Assembly (NCBI GenBank): GCA_902384455.1
Contig: CABMCB010000064.1
Coordinates: 1 to 43,456, forward strand
DNA: 43,456 nt
Direction: 5' to 3'
Source: an uncultured archaeon
GTDB lineage: Archaea; Altiarchaeota; Altiarchaeia; IMC4; SCGC-AAA252-I15
In this document: positions 24,686-33,023 of the stretch, piece by piece
How the letters are laid out: every line of letters starts with the position of its first letter
How positions within the stretch are numbered: position 1 is the stretch's first letter
Notes under the pieces: model-generated
The model's database searches: none
What the model was told of the DNA's origin: nothing
The model's input: the letters and a program-made list of their open reading frames with translations, nothing else
Translations under genes and position numbers: made by a program

Positions 24686-25948
24686 TTATTTCTTTTCTAG
24701 TATTACGAACCTGTTGTCCATGCCCGCTTCTCGCGTTGGGGTGGTGAGGTTTGATGTTTGTATTGCGATCGCTCCTTGTTCTTGTAGTCCTTCTAAGTAT
24801 TCCTGCAGAGGCGTGAAGTGGTGGCTTAGAAGGTAGGCGGCTTCTCCTTCGTATCCTCCTCTTTGGCCTTGGTTTGGGCTTAAGTCGAGCATTGCTTCTG
24901 CTCCGGGGGCGAGTTTTCGGATGATTGTGTCTAGTGCCGTGCGGACTAATTGCGTTGTGGTTGTGGCGCTGTAGTGTGAGACTGCAAGCTGCAGGCTTGA
25001 GTCTGGGATTGTGGTCATGTGCGTAACAAGTGTCCGGTGGATGGTGACGTGGTCGTCTATTGCTGCGATGAGTTGTCTTGCTCTTTCGTGTGTGTCTGGG
25101 TCTTTGACGTCCAGAAACGGCGGCATCCGTCGCGCCAGTTGCGGGTCGAGCCTGCGGGTGGTGGAGCCGTACACGGTCTCAAGGAAGTCGGTGTATTGGC
25201 CTCCCGCTATTCTCTCCTGCCTTAGGCGTTCTAGTATTGGGAAGTTGGTTATGGTGACTCCGACGAGGCGTAGTCGGTCTAAGTCTGTTTGAGGGAGCTC
25301 TCCGGATTCCACTCCCAGCATGAATCTTTGGAGTGTGTCTGTTAGGAATAGGCTGCCTCCGCATCCTATGTCTGCTACTGTGAAGTCGCCTTCTGGGAAA
25401 CGGCGGAGTAGTGTTCTGGTGTGGTCCATTATGAAGTCGTTGGGCCTTGAGCTGACGTCGTCTGGGTCTCTGAATCGTATTCCTGCGAAGAAGTCGCTGT
25501 AGGATTGTAGTCCTCCTGTGATGAAGTGAGTGTTTACTTGTCGTACTTCAGGCCCTTTTGGGTTGAGGAATGCTGCGACAAGCATGTCTGTTGTTTCAGT
25601 TTCCTGGCGCATCCAGCCGCGCACGCTGTCGGCCTCCATTCTGCGTCTGTGTTGGGTTGTGTGGAATTCGCTGCGCCCTGCGTCGGACAGCATGTATTCT
25701 CTTTCTTCGGGTGTTGCTTTCTCTAGAATCGCGTTGTATCTGTGTTCGTCTGCCACCATCCGTCTTACTGGTGTGGGGTTTGGCAGTTGGGCGTAGACTC
25801 TTTCTATTTGCCTGTTGCGTTGGGCTTTTTCGGCTTCCGATGCGCCTGCGGCTTCGTGTATTTCCAGCACTTTGCGGAAAGCTGCCTGTGAGGCGTCGTC
25901 GTCTAGTTTGCTTCTGACGTCTTCATCCTTATGCAATCGGACTGCCAT
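24686..25948 (-). CDS. Methyltransferase-like Rossmann protein, unknown substrate
   Basis: A 420-residue protein. Residues 1-110 are charged and helical. A Rossmann-type methyltransferase core starts near residue 195 with motif I FTVADIGCGGSLFLTD. A later motif-like stretch SSLQLAVSHYSATTTTQLVRTALDTIIRKLAPGAEAMLDLSP (near 318-360) fits strand 4 and 5 of a SAM-dependent methyltransferase, where a regulator-like 'P.a...lDl' step is usual. YEGEAAYLLSHHFTPLQEYLEGL and a short C-terminal strand end it. No orthologue is recognised; the loop between motifs is long. It is upstream of, and directly abuts, the zinc-ribbon gene. The coding sequence is dominated by A/C-ending codons. Confidence 0.7.
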   Translation of the reverse strand: MAVRLHKDEDVRSKLDDDASQAAFRKVLEIHEAAGASEAEKAQRNRQIERVYAQLPNPTPVRRMVADEHRYNAILEKATPEEREYMLSDAGRSEFHTTQHRRRMEADSVRGWMRQETETTDMLVAAFLNPKGPEVRQVNTHFITGGLQSYSDFFAGIRFRDPDDVSSRPNDFIMDHTRTLLRRFPEGDFTVADIGCGGSLFLTDTLQRFMLGVESGELPQTDLDRLRLVGVTITNFPILERLRQERIAGGQYTDFLETVYGSTTRRLDPQLARRMPPFLDVKDPDTHERARQLIAAIDDHVTIHRTLVTHMTTIPDSSLQLAVSHYSATTTTQLVRTALDTIIRKLAPGAEAMLDLSPNQGQRGGYEGEAAYLLSHHFTPLQEYLEGLQEQGAIAIQTSNLTTPTREAGMDNRFVILEKK

Positions 25949-25992
25949 GAATGTTATACGGAATTAGGAGGAAAAAAAGTGAATCTGTTCGC

Positions 25993-27096
25993 TTAAGCTC
26001 TTTTGCACGTGTTGTCTTCTTCTGATGCCTCGTGCATGTCGGGCGCTTCCCCCCATATGCTCTTGGTTTTAAGCGTGTTTTTCAGTTGAGTAAGCAGGTC
26101 GTGGGTTGACTGCAGCGGCTTTCCCTCCACTTTTTTGTCGTGAGGTATCCCGAGCAGAGTGGAGATTATGGCGTTGTGGGTTACAGGCAAGGTGCGCACG
26201 TTGTATCCTCCTTCCAACTCCAACACCAGCTTGCCACCGCACAATTCATCCGCCAACTCCATGAATATCCGGGTCATCTCGGCGTATCCTGCGTCAGTCA
26301 CGTTAAGCTGGCTTATTCGGTCGCTTGCGTGGCTGTCTTGGCCTGCGGCTATCGCAATCAAATCGGGCTTGAATTTCCTAACGTAAGGCACCACGAAATC
26401 GTTTATGAAATAAATGTAGTCCGCGTCTCCCGTGCCGCCTGGCACAGGAAAATTTATTGTGTAACCGCGGCCTGCTCCTTCGCCTATTTGGTCTATGAAT
26501 CCTACGCCGGGGTAGAAGCTTTTGGGGTCCTGGTGTATGCTCATGTTGAGGACCGTGGGGTCGCTGTAGAATGTGCCCATTGTGCCGTTTGGGGCGTGAG
26601 CGTCCCAGTCGAAAACGCAGACTTTCTTGACTCCGTGCTTGGCCTGCAGATGCTTCACCATGACGCTCATGTTGTCGAAGAAGCAGAAGCCCGTCGCCTG
26701 ATTGCGCGACGCATGATGGCCCGGCGGCCGCACAAGCGCGAATACGTTTTCCACTTCCTTCTTTACTACTGCTTCTCCTGCGGCCATGACTCCTCCTGCC
26801 GCAAGCAGTGCGACGTGGTATGTTTCTGGGCTTACGTATGTGTCGGGGTCTATTACTGCGAAGCGTCCGTGCCCTTTTTCGCTCATGCAGCGGATGTAGT
26901 TTATGTGTTCCAGGCTGTGGACGCGTTCGACGTCTTCTGTTTTGGCTTCTTGTGGGGTTATCTGGTCTACCATGCTGAGCACGTGCGTCTTCATAAGGTG
27001 CTCCATTGTGGCTGATAGGCGCAGAGGGTTTTCAGGGTGGTTTTCCGGCGGCTTGTGCTTTAGGTAGTCGTCGTGGAATATCAGGCCGGTCGTCAT
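25993..27096 (-). CDS. Histone deacetylase family protein (AcuC-like)
   Basis: A 367-residue arginase-fold zinc deacetylase of the HDAC/AcuC/acetylpolyamine amidohydrolase family. The N-terminus has HDDYLKHKPPENHPENPLRL; RPPGHHAS near residue 125 holds the catalytic His pair. Zinc ligands appear in VFDWDAHAPNG (near 158, DxH) and AAGQDSHASD (near 249), and LEGGYN (near 296) supplies the catalytic Tyr. It could remove acetyl groups from protein lysines or polyamines. It begins one base after the stop of the acyl-CoA synthetase-GNAT gene, so the two form an operon. This resembles the bacterial acu logic, where a GNAT and AcuC control acetyl-CoA synthetase by lysine acetylation. Confidence 0.92.
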   Translation of the reverse strand: MTTGLIFHDDYLKHKPPENHPENPLRLSATMEHLMKTHVLSMVDQITPQEAKTEDVERVHSLEHINYIRCMSEKGHGRFAVIDPDTYVSPETYHVALLAAGGVMAAGEAVVKKEVENVFALVRPPGHHASRNQATGFCFFDNMSVMVKHLQAKHGVKKVCVFDWDAHAPNGTMGTFYSDPTVLNMSIHQDPKSFYPGVGFIDQIGEGAGRGYTINFPVPGGTGDADYIYFINDFVVPYVRKFKPDLIAIAAGQDSHASDRISQLNVTDAGYAEMTRIFMELADELCGGKLVLELEGGYNVRTLPVTHNAIISTLLGIPHDKKVEGKPLQSTHDLLTQLKNTLKTKSIWGEAPDMHEASEEDNTCKRA

Positions 27097-27097
27097 T

Positions 27098-29767
27098 TTA
27101 CCTTAATTTTAGCCTGAGCGTGTAGTCGTCGGCTGCGTCGCTTTTTTCGACCGAGAAGCCGAGTTTTTGCGCCAAATGCACCATCACGCGGTTGTCTTTC
27201 AGCGCGTTTGCGTAAATGCTTTCTATGCTTTTGGTTTTGGCGATTTCGATTATCTTTGTGACTAGTTTTGTTCCGAGGCCTTTGTTCTGCCATGCGTCTG
27301 TTACTACGACTGAGAATTCGGCGACGTCTCCGCCTGGGTCAAGCACTATGCGCGATACGCCAAGCAGTTTGCCGTCTTTTTCCGACACAATCGCAATTTC
27401 GCGGTCATAGTCGTTGTGGCAGTACCTGATTAGCATTTCATGCGTCATCTCCTTTATGGGGCGGAAGAAGCGGTGGCGGATTGTTTCGGGAGACAGGGAG
27501 TTGAAAAGCTCTTTCACCCTAAACTCGTCTTCCGGCTTAATGGGCCTAAGCGTCACGTATTCTCCCGTTTTCGTCACCCACTTTTCTATGAGCTCCGTCG
27601 GGTAAGGGGTTATGCACAGGTGGCTGGGTGAATGTATGCTGCAGTCTTTAGCCAGTATTATGCGGGCATCCAACGCAATCACCTGGTCGGGTGTCGCAAG
27701 AAGCGGATTGATGTCGACTTCGCTTATCTCAGAGTTGTCTACAATCAACTGCGAAAAGTTCACCACAGCCTTCTCCAACTCCTTAATGTTTGCCGGCCTA
27801 CGGTCGCGGGCGCCGTTTTTCAGCAATTTGTAGCTTTTTGTCTCCTCCATTATGCGTTTTGCGAGCGTTTGCGTAAGAGGGGGTAGGCCTATTCCCGTGT
27901 CTTTGAGCACTTCGACTAGTGTTCCTCCTGCGCCGAACACTATTACTTCTCCGAATACGTCGTCTCTTTTGGCACCCAATAGCACTTCGAATCCTGTTCT
28001 TGTGCTCATCATCTTTGATACTGTGATTCCTGTTATGCGTGCGTTGGGGTTGTATCCTTTGGCGTTTAGGAGAATCTTGTCGTACGCTTCTTCGACGTCG
28101 TGGGCGGATAGCAGGCTGAGCATCACTCCTCCGGCGTCGGTTTTGTGCGTTATGTCCGGCGACTCAATCTTTAAGACGACGGGGTAGCCGATTTCTTCGG
28201 CCGCCTTTACTGCTTCCGCCTTTGTTTTGGCGATTTCCATTGGGGTGGTTTTGATTCCGTATTCGGACAGTATTTCTTTTGATTCGCGTTCGGACAGCAC
28301 CAGCTGGCCTGTGGCGTAGTGTTCGTTGAATGTTTTTTCTATTTTGGTTTTGTCGGGGTTTGGTCCGGATGAGAGTTCTTCTGGGGCTTCGTGCAGTAAT
28401 TCGAGGTTGTGGACGTATTCGTATCCTAGAAGCAGGGGTTTTACTGCGTTTTCTGGCGTGTGGTATGAGGGTATCTTGTTTTTTCTCAGTATTTCGGTTG
28501 CCGCCTCCACTGCTTTGCCGCCCATGAAGCTTGCTGTGATGGGTTTTGTTGAGTTGGCGCATACTTCAGTTATTTTCTGCGCTATTTCAGTCGGGTTTGT
28601 GCCTGATTGCGGCGTGAGTATGACCACTACGCTGCCTACGTTCTTGTCGTTTAATGCCGCGGTTACTGCTGCTCCGTACTCGTTTGGGCCGGCGTCACCC
28701 AAAACGTCGATTGGGTTGCCGTGGCTCCAGTTTTGAGGCAATTTACCGTTGAGTTCCGCTATTGTCGCATACTCTAGAGGCGCTATTTTTCCTCCGGACT
28801 CGATTATCTTGTCGGTCGCCATGACGCCGGGCCCTCCAGCGTTGGTTATGACTGCGATTTCAGGTGTTTTCGGCAGCGACCCCATCGCTATTTTCTGGCT
28901 TATGTCGAAGAGGTCTTCTATTTCCCGTACGCGGACTACTCCTGCGCGCTTGAAAGCCGCAGAGTACACGTCGTCGAACCCCGCCATTGCGCCGGTGTGC
29001 GACAGTATCGCTTTGCGCCCTTCCTCGTAGCGGCCTGCTTTAACTATGACTATGGGTTTTTGGCGTGCGAATCCGCTTGCTGCGCTCATGAATTTTTTGG
29101 CGTCCGTTATGGACTCCATGTAGACGAGTATGCTCTGGGTTTTTTGGTCGTATCCGAAGTAGTCTATGAGGTCGCCGAAGTCCACGTCCAGCATGCTTCC
29201 GACCGAGACTAGATAGCTGAATCCTATGCCTTGGCTTTCGGCCCAGTCTATGACGGAGGAGCATATTGCGCCGCTTTGGCTTATGAAGGCGATGTTTCCT
29301 TCCAACGGCGCTTTGATAGCGAAGCTTGCGTTGAGCTTTAGGCGCGTGTTGATTACTCCGAGGCAGTTGGGGCCGATTAGCCGCATCTGGTATTTCTTTA
29401 TTATCTTGGCGACTTCTTCCTCCCGCTTTTTCCCTTCTTCACCAGACTCCTTGAATCCGGAGGATATTACTATTGCGGCTTTGACTCCCGCTTTGCCGCA
29501 TTCTTCAAGGACGGCGGGCACCGTAACCGCGGGTGTCGCTATCACGGCCAAATCAACCTGCCTTGGAACGTCCGTTATGCTTGCGTACGTGTGGACTCCC
29601 TGGACGCTTTCGCGCTTGGGGTTTATGGGGTAGATTATTCCGTCGAATCCCTGACCCAATAGGTTTGCCATCAGCGCGTGGCCTACGCTCCCTGGTTTGT
29701 TGCTTGCTCCGAATACTGCGACTGTTTTCGGCGAAAAAATCTTGTCAAGACCCTTAAGGCTTAGCAC
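27098..29767 (-). CDS. ADP-forming acyl-CoA synthetase fused to GNAT acetyltransferase
   Basis: About 889 residues. Alpha part (about 1-455): CoA-binding FGASNKPGSVG (residues 20-30) and LSHTGAMAG with the phosphorylatable His at about 258. ATP-grasp beta part (about 488-710): ESPDITHKTDAGGVM with the second His near 542. A GNAT domain ends the protein (about 735-889), with NKGLGTKLVTK as its CoA-binding loop. Domain order matches Salmonella Pat/YfiQ. Pat is reported to have lost the catalytic His, whereas it is kept here, so an active ADP-forming acetyl- or acyl-CoA synthetase with an added acetyltransferase is likelier. GTG 29767, five bases after GAGGTG, is preferred over TTG 29770. The HDAC-family gene follows after 1 bp. 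Confidence 0.92.
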   Translation of the reverse strand: MLSLKGLDKIFSPKTVAVFGASNKPGSVGHALMANLLGQGFDGIIYPINPKRESVQGVHTYASITDVPRQVDLAVIATPAVTVPAVLEECGKAGVKAAIVISSGFKESGEEGKKREEEVAKIIKKYQMRLIGPNCLGVINTRLKLNASFAIKAPLEGNIAFISQSGAICSSVIDWAESQGIGFSYLVSVGSMLDVDFGDLIDYFGYDQKTQSILVYMESITDAKKFMSAASGFARQKPIVIVKAGRYEEGRKAILSHTGAMAGFDDVYSAAFKRAGVVRVREIEDLFDISQKIAMGSLPKTPEIAVITNAGGPGVMATDKIIESGGKIAPLEYATIAELNGKLPQNWSHGNPIDVLGDAGPNEYGAAVTAALNDKNVGSVVVILTPQSGTNPTEIAQKITEVCANSTKPITASFMGGKAVEAATEILRKNKIPSYHTPENAVKPLLLGYEYVHNLELLHEAPEELSSGPNPDKTKIEKTFNEHYATGQLVLSERESKEILSEYGIKTTPMEIAKTKAEAVKAAEEIGYPVVLKIESPDITHKTDAGGVMLSLLSAHDVEEAYDKILLNAKGYNPNARITGITVSKMMSTRTGFEVLLGAKRDDVFGEVIVFGAGGTLVEVLKDTGIGLPPLTQTLAKRIMEETKSYKLLKNGARDRRPANIKELEKAVVNFSQLIVDNSEISEVDINPLLATPDQVIALDARIILAKDCSIHSPSHLCITPYPTELIEKWVTKTGEYVTLRPIKPEDEFRVKELFNSLSPETIRHRFFRPIKEMTHEMLIRYCHNDYDREIAIVSEKDGKLLGVSRIVLDPGGDVAEFSVVVTDAWQNKGLGTKLVTKIIEIAKTKSIESIYANALKDNRVMVHLAQKLGFSVEKSDAADDYTLRLKLR

Positions 29768-29909
29768 CAAAACACCTCATTGTTTTCGTGATTAGGAATA
29801 GAATTTTCCCTAAGGAGAATATAAAGTGAATGGCGGAAGGTTTATTGCGTTGGCTCTTCGGCAGGTGTCTTGTTTGCGACCTGTTGGGTAGCGCCTTTAG
29901 CCACTCATT

Positions 29910-30362
29910 CTAAATCCCGTCAATCTTCCATGAGCCGTTTTCCAGCACAGTGTAAAAGGAGTTTGTGGCGCCGTCTATCTCGTATTGGTACCCCATCTTG
30001 TTTTGGTATTTTACTATCAATGTCGCATTGGAGAGTCCTTTACCCAGCTTTTGAGCCCCCTCTCCGGAGAGGTCTATTTCTTCACGCATATTCTGTATCA
30101 TCGCGCATGACAGTAAGTCGAAGAAGACTGTTTTGTTGCCCGTTAGTATAGCGTCACTAAACGCTTTGACTGCCTGGCTGCTTGCGTTTGTTTCGTCTGC
30201 AGTGACGTTCTTGTCTCCAGATATGACTATCGTCTTGATTGTGGTGGTAGTGGGATTTAGTTGCGGGACTGAATTTGTTGTTGGGTTTTGATTTTTACTG
30301 GAAATGCAGCCGGATGACAGGAGGATAGACCCGGCAAGAAGTATAAACAACATCTTCTTCAT
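29910..30362 (-). CDS. Lipoprotein with conserved C-terminal domain of unknown function
   Basis: A 150-residue predicted lipoprotein. The signal peptide MKKMLFILLAGSILLSSGC ends in a lipobox (LSSGC, Cys 19). An Asn/Thr-rich spacer follows (about 22-45, PTTNSVPQLNPTTTT), then a globular domain (about 50-150) with AVKAFSDAILTGNKTVFFDLLS and the terminal SFYTVLENGSWKIDGI. That last stretch is typical of NTF2-like/DUF4878-type periplasmic domains; the assignment is tentative. It is last in the leftward cluster of small membrane protein, gatA and SpoIIM-like genes. Confidence 0.8.
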   Translation of the reverse strand: MKKMLFILLAGSILLSSGCISSKNQNPTTNSVPQLNPTTTTIKTIVISGDKNVTADETNASSQAVKAFSDAILTGNKTVFFDLLSCAMIQNMREEIDLSGEGAQKLGKGLSNATLIVKYQNKMGYQYEIDGATNSFYTVLENGSWKIDGI

Positions 30363-30401
30363 TGTAGGATACTGTGAGGTGGGGGAAAAAAGGATGATGT
30401 T

Positions 30402-31274
30402 TTAGAACAGGTTTGGGGTGACGTAGACTTCAATGCCGGCAGCCAGTATAAGTATGACCACAGAAAGCATGATAAGGTCGCCTGAATCCAACACGACCCT
30501 CTTGAATTCCTCGCTTCTAAAATGATGCTTGACTACTGCGACGGATATTATTCCGCCGCCCAACGCCCCCAAAAAGTAAGCCAACACTTCCGGAAGCCCA
30601 TGCAGAAGGTAACTCATACTGAGGGGGAACGCGGCGAAATACTCTAGGAACGCGGGGTTCCCCGTGCCGCCCCACTGGACAATTATCTTCCTTATGAGGT
30701 CGCCTATGGCGACACCTATTACGCTTGCGTTCCACGTGAGCTCGAAAATAGCCCCTGCACCGTACAAAAAAGACATAAGTATGCAAAACAACAGCACCCT
30801 AAGATTGTTCACTACGATTATGAAGAAGTGATCTTTTGCGGTTGCCGACGCGCTTATCGCCAGCCCCTGCACCATAAGGTTGTCTCCCGTAATAGACTGA
30901 ATTGTGTCTATCTGGCTCGCAAACAGCGTCTTTACGGAGGCCGCCGGCAGAACGCTGAACCAGAAGCTGTATGCTACTACCATGCCGACGAATAGGTGGA
31001 GGAAGAATAGGATTATGCGGGCGTGGTCCTTCATTATGCAGAATATTTTGAAGTCGCATACGTTGACGTCGCGCATCTCCTCGTCTCTTATGGCGCGCAT
31101 CATTATGACGACAAGAGGCATGGTTGTGATGAAGACGCTGGCCAGACTCACGTATTTCCCGAATACCATGCTTCCAAGAAACAAGCCGATTGTGGCGTAC
31201 GACACGCCTATGAAGAACATTCGCGCCGGATGCTTCTCCCACTGTTCGGGCACCACAAGCGACTCAAGAACCAT
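30402..31274 (-). CDS. Stage II sporulation protein M (SpoIIM/DUF95) family membrane protein
   Basis: A 290-residue integral membrane protein with about six helices. The family signature lies near residues 155-200: VNNLRVLLFCILMSFLYGAGAIFELTWNASVIGVAIGDLIRK, containing the conserved N-N-x-R and the G-x-G-A pattern. HGLPEVLAYFLGALGGGIIS near residue 223 is the second conserved block (HG-x-x-E). In bacteria SpoIIM helps peptidoglycan degradation during engulfment; archaeal members have no known role and may concern membrane remodelling. It follows gatA by 22 bp on the same strand, with ATG at 31274. Confidence 0.9.
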   Translation of the reverse strand: MVLESLVVPEQWEKHPARMFFIGVSYATIGLFLGSMVFGKYVSLASVFITTMPLVVIMMRAIRDEEMRDVNVCDFKIFCIMKDHARIILFFLHLFVGMVVAYSFWFSVLPAASVKTLFASQIDTIQSITGDNLMVQGLAISASATAKDHFFIIVVNNLRVLLFCILMSFLYGAGAIFELTWNASVIGVAIGDLIRKIIVQWGGTGNPAFLEYFAAFPLSMSYLLHGLPEVLAYFLGALGGGIISVAVVKHHFRSEEFKRVVLDSGDLIMLSVVILILAAGIEVYVTPNLF

Positions 31275-31296
31275 GTGGAATTATGGGTTTAGAGGG

Positions 31297-32586
31297 CTAA
31301 ATATTGCGGCTTATCTTCTGGAAACCGAGCATGACGTCAAGAACAGTCTGGTCCGCAAGCGGCTTACCGATCACCTGAAGCCCAGTAGGAACACCGCCCA
31401 CCTTCCCCGCCGGGACAACACCCGCAGGAAGCCCAGCAAGATTCACGGGAACAGTAAAGACGTCGTAAGCGTACATAACGCGCGGGTCAGTTATCGGCTC
31501 ACTAAGCTTATGCGGAAGCTTGGGAACAGTCGGACCCACAAGCACGTCAACGCCGGAAAGAGCGGCCAAAATCTCCTTCCTAATCAGACTGCGCGCCTTA
31601 AGCGCCTTACGGTAGTAGCGGCCTGCGTACTCTTTGCTGCTTATGTAGCTTCCCAGTAGAATCCGCCTCAAAACTTCCTCGCCGCAGACGTCCTCAATTT
31701 TATGGCCGTATCTTCTTCCGTCGAATTTCCTTGTCGCAGAGAAGAATTCCACGTAGACGTTGAGGTAGTATGTGGGGAGCGCTTTGGTGAGGTTTGGGAG
31801 GTCCACTTTGACTAGTTCGGCGCCTGCGTCCTGCATCCTTTCTACTGCGGAATTTATGACTTCCCTTATGCCTTCGTCGGCGATGAGGCCGTCGAATTCT
31901 TTGGCGTATCCTATTTTTAGGCAGGATAGGTCTGGGTTTAGTTTGTCGTGGAATTGGTAGAATGATTTGTCTAATTTGAGGCTTGTTTCGTCTCGGTTGT
32001 CGTGTCCTGCGACGACTGATAGAAGTAGGGCGGCGTCTTCTACTGTGTGGGCTAAGGGGCCTATTTGGTCCAGGCTCATTGCCATGTCCACCAGGCCGTA
32101 TCTGCTTACTACGCCGTATGTTGGTTTGAATCCTACGACTCCGCAGTGGCTTGCGGGGTTTCTTATGCTTCCTCCCGTATCTGAGCCGAGCGCCAAGTCC
32201 GCCATTCCCGCTGCGACTGCGGCGGTTGAGCCGCTGCTGCTTCCTCCGGGTATGCGGCCGGGTGCCGCTGGGTTTTGTGTTGGCCCGTATGCGCTTGTTT
32301 CTCCGCTTGCTCCGCATGCGAATTCGTCCATGTTGGCCATGCCTACTATGCGGCCGCCTTCTTTTCGTATGCGTTCTATTACGTGGGCGTCGTAGGGGGC
32401 GACATAGTTTTCGAGTGTTTTGCTTGCGCAGCAAGTTAGCAGGCCTTCGACGTTTATGTTTGATTTTATGGCTATTGTGCGTCCGGAAAGTTTTCCTTCG
32501 CCTGTTGGTTCGCCTTTTCCTTCTGTGTCTACTGCGATGAATGCGTTGATGTGCTTGTCTTTTTGCTGTATTTCCTGAGGGTTCAT
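31297..32586 (-). CDS. gatA: Aspartyl/glutamyl-tRNA amidotransferase subunit A
   Basis: A 429-residue amidase-signature protein, the glutaminase subunit of GatCAB, which converts Asp-tRNA(Asn) or Glu-tRNA(Gln) to the amide. The Ser-cisSer-Lys triad is in place: Lys in TIAIKSNINVEG (near residue 37), the Gly/Ser-rich PGGSSSGSTAAVAAGMADLALGSDTGGSIRNPA region (near 110-142), and GVVGFKPTYGVVSRYGLVDMAMSLDQIGP. The C-terminal GLPAGVVPAGKVGGVPTGLQVIG is typical. The frame extends to 32628, but ATG 32586 overlaps the upstream gene's stop (ATGA), giving the usual N-terminus. No gatB or gatC is nearby, so they must lie elsewhere. Confidence 0.95.
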   Translation of the reverse strand: MNPQEIQQKDKHINAFIAVDTEGKGEPTGEGKLSGRTIAIKSNINVEGLLTCCASKTLENYVAPYDAHVIERIRKEGGRIVGMANMDEFACGASGETSAYGPTQNPAAPGRIPGGSSSGSTAAVAAGMADLALGSDTGGSIRNPASHCGVVGFKPTYGVVSRYGLVDMAMSLDQIGPLAHTVEDAALLLSVVAGHDNRDETSLKLDKSFYQFHDKLNPDLSCLKIGYAKEFDGLIADEGIREVINSAVERMQDAGAELVKVDLPNLTKALPTYYLNVYVEFFSATRKFDGRRYGHKIEDVCGEEVLRRILLGSYISSKEYAGRYYRKALKARSLIRKEILAALSGVDVLVGPTVPKLPHKLSEPITDPRVMYAYDVFTVPVNLAGLPAGVVPAGKVGGVPTGLQVIGKPLADQTVLDVMLGFQKISRNI

Positions 32587-32891
32587 GTGTTCTCCTGAAT
32601 GTACTCCAGTCCGGCTTGCACGGCCCATGCTACTGCGCCAAGTATCATTATTGCTAGGCCGTATCTTTGGAGTAGTTGGCTTACGTTTTTCATGTCGTTT
32701 TCGGTTGATTTTATTGCTGTTGCGTCAGTGTTGTTGGTTGGTTGGTGTGCTTGGCCGGTCGTCAGGTTTATTGTTCCTACGAATGCGCTTTTGTCTGCTA
32801 CGACGGTCGACTCCATCAGGTAGCCGACTATGCTGATGAATATTCCGATTAGTAGTAGGAGGACGGGGATGCCGGACCTTAGTATTGACAT
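32583..32891 (-). CDS. Small two-helix membrane protein
   Basis: A 102-residue protein with a first membrane helix at residues 8-26 (PVLLLLIGIFISIVGYLME), a polar Asn/Thr-rich middle (about 30-75) and a second helix at about 78-95 (LAIMILGAVAWAVQAGL). No catalytic motif is seen. Its stop overlaps the gatA start by 4 bp, so it leads the leftward cluster and is translationally coupled to gatA. A functional link to GatA is not evident. Confidence 0.75.
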   Translation of the reverse strand: MSILRSGIPVLLLLIGIFISIVGYLMESTVVADKSAFVGTINLTTGQAHQPTNNTDATAIKSTENDMKNVSQLLQRYGLAIMILGAVAWAVQAGLEYIQENT

Positions 32892-33023
32892 TTGATATTG
32901 CTCCGTCTTGCTGTTGCAATTCGTTAGCTGTGGCGTTGTTGGCTTATGTCTATATATGGGGGCTAAGTTAAATATCCAACCAAGGGAGGCTTAAATTTAT
33001 GTGTCGGGCGCGGTGGTGGGCTG

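Noticed and set aside
26140..27015. 291-residue rightward ORF
   Set aside because: Antisense to the HDAC-family gene, whose catalytic motifs are complete.
27098..29770. Calling the synthetase-GNAT protein Pat (pure protein acetyltransferase)
   Set aside because: The catalytic His of the synthetase is retained (LSHTG), as is the ATP-grasp His, so loss of synthetase activity is not supported.
29771..29909. Possible small RNA in the 139-bp gap
   Set aside because: No tRNA-like fold, C/D-box pair, or stable hairpin could be seen; the 43087-43235 gap likewise holds only a TATA-like box.
32587..32628. Longer GatA starting at 32628
   Set aside because: It would overlap the upstream gene by 46 bp; ATG 32586 makes the usual ATGA overlap and the usual N-terminus.
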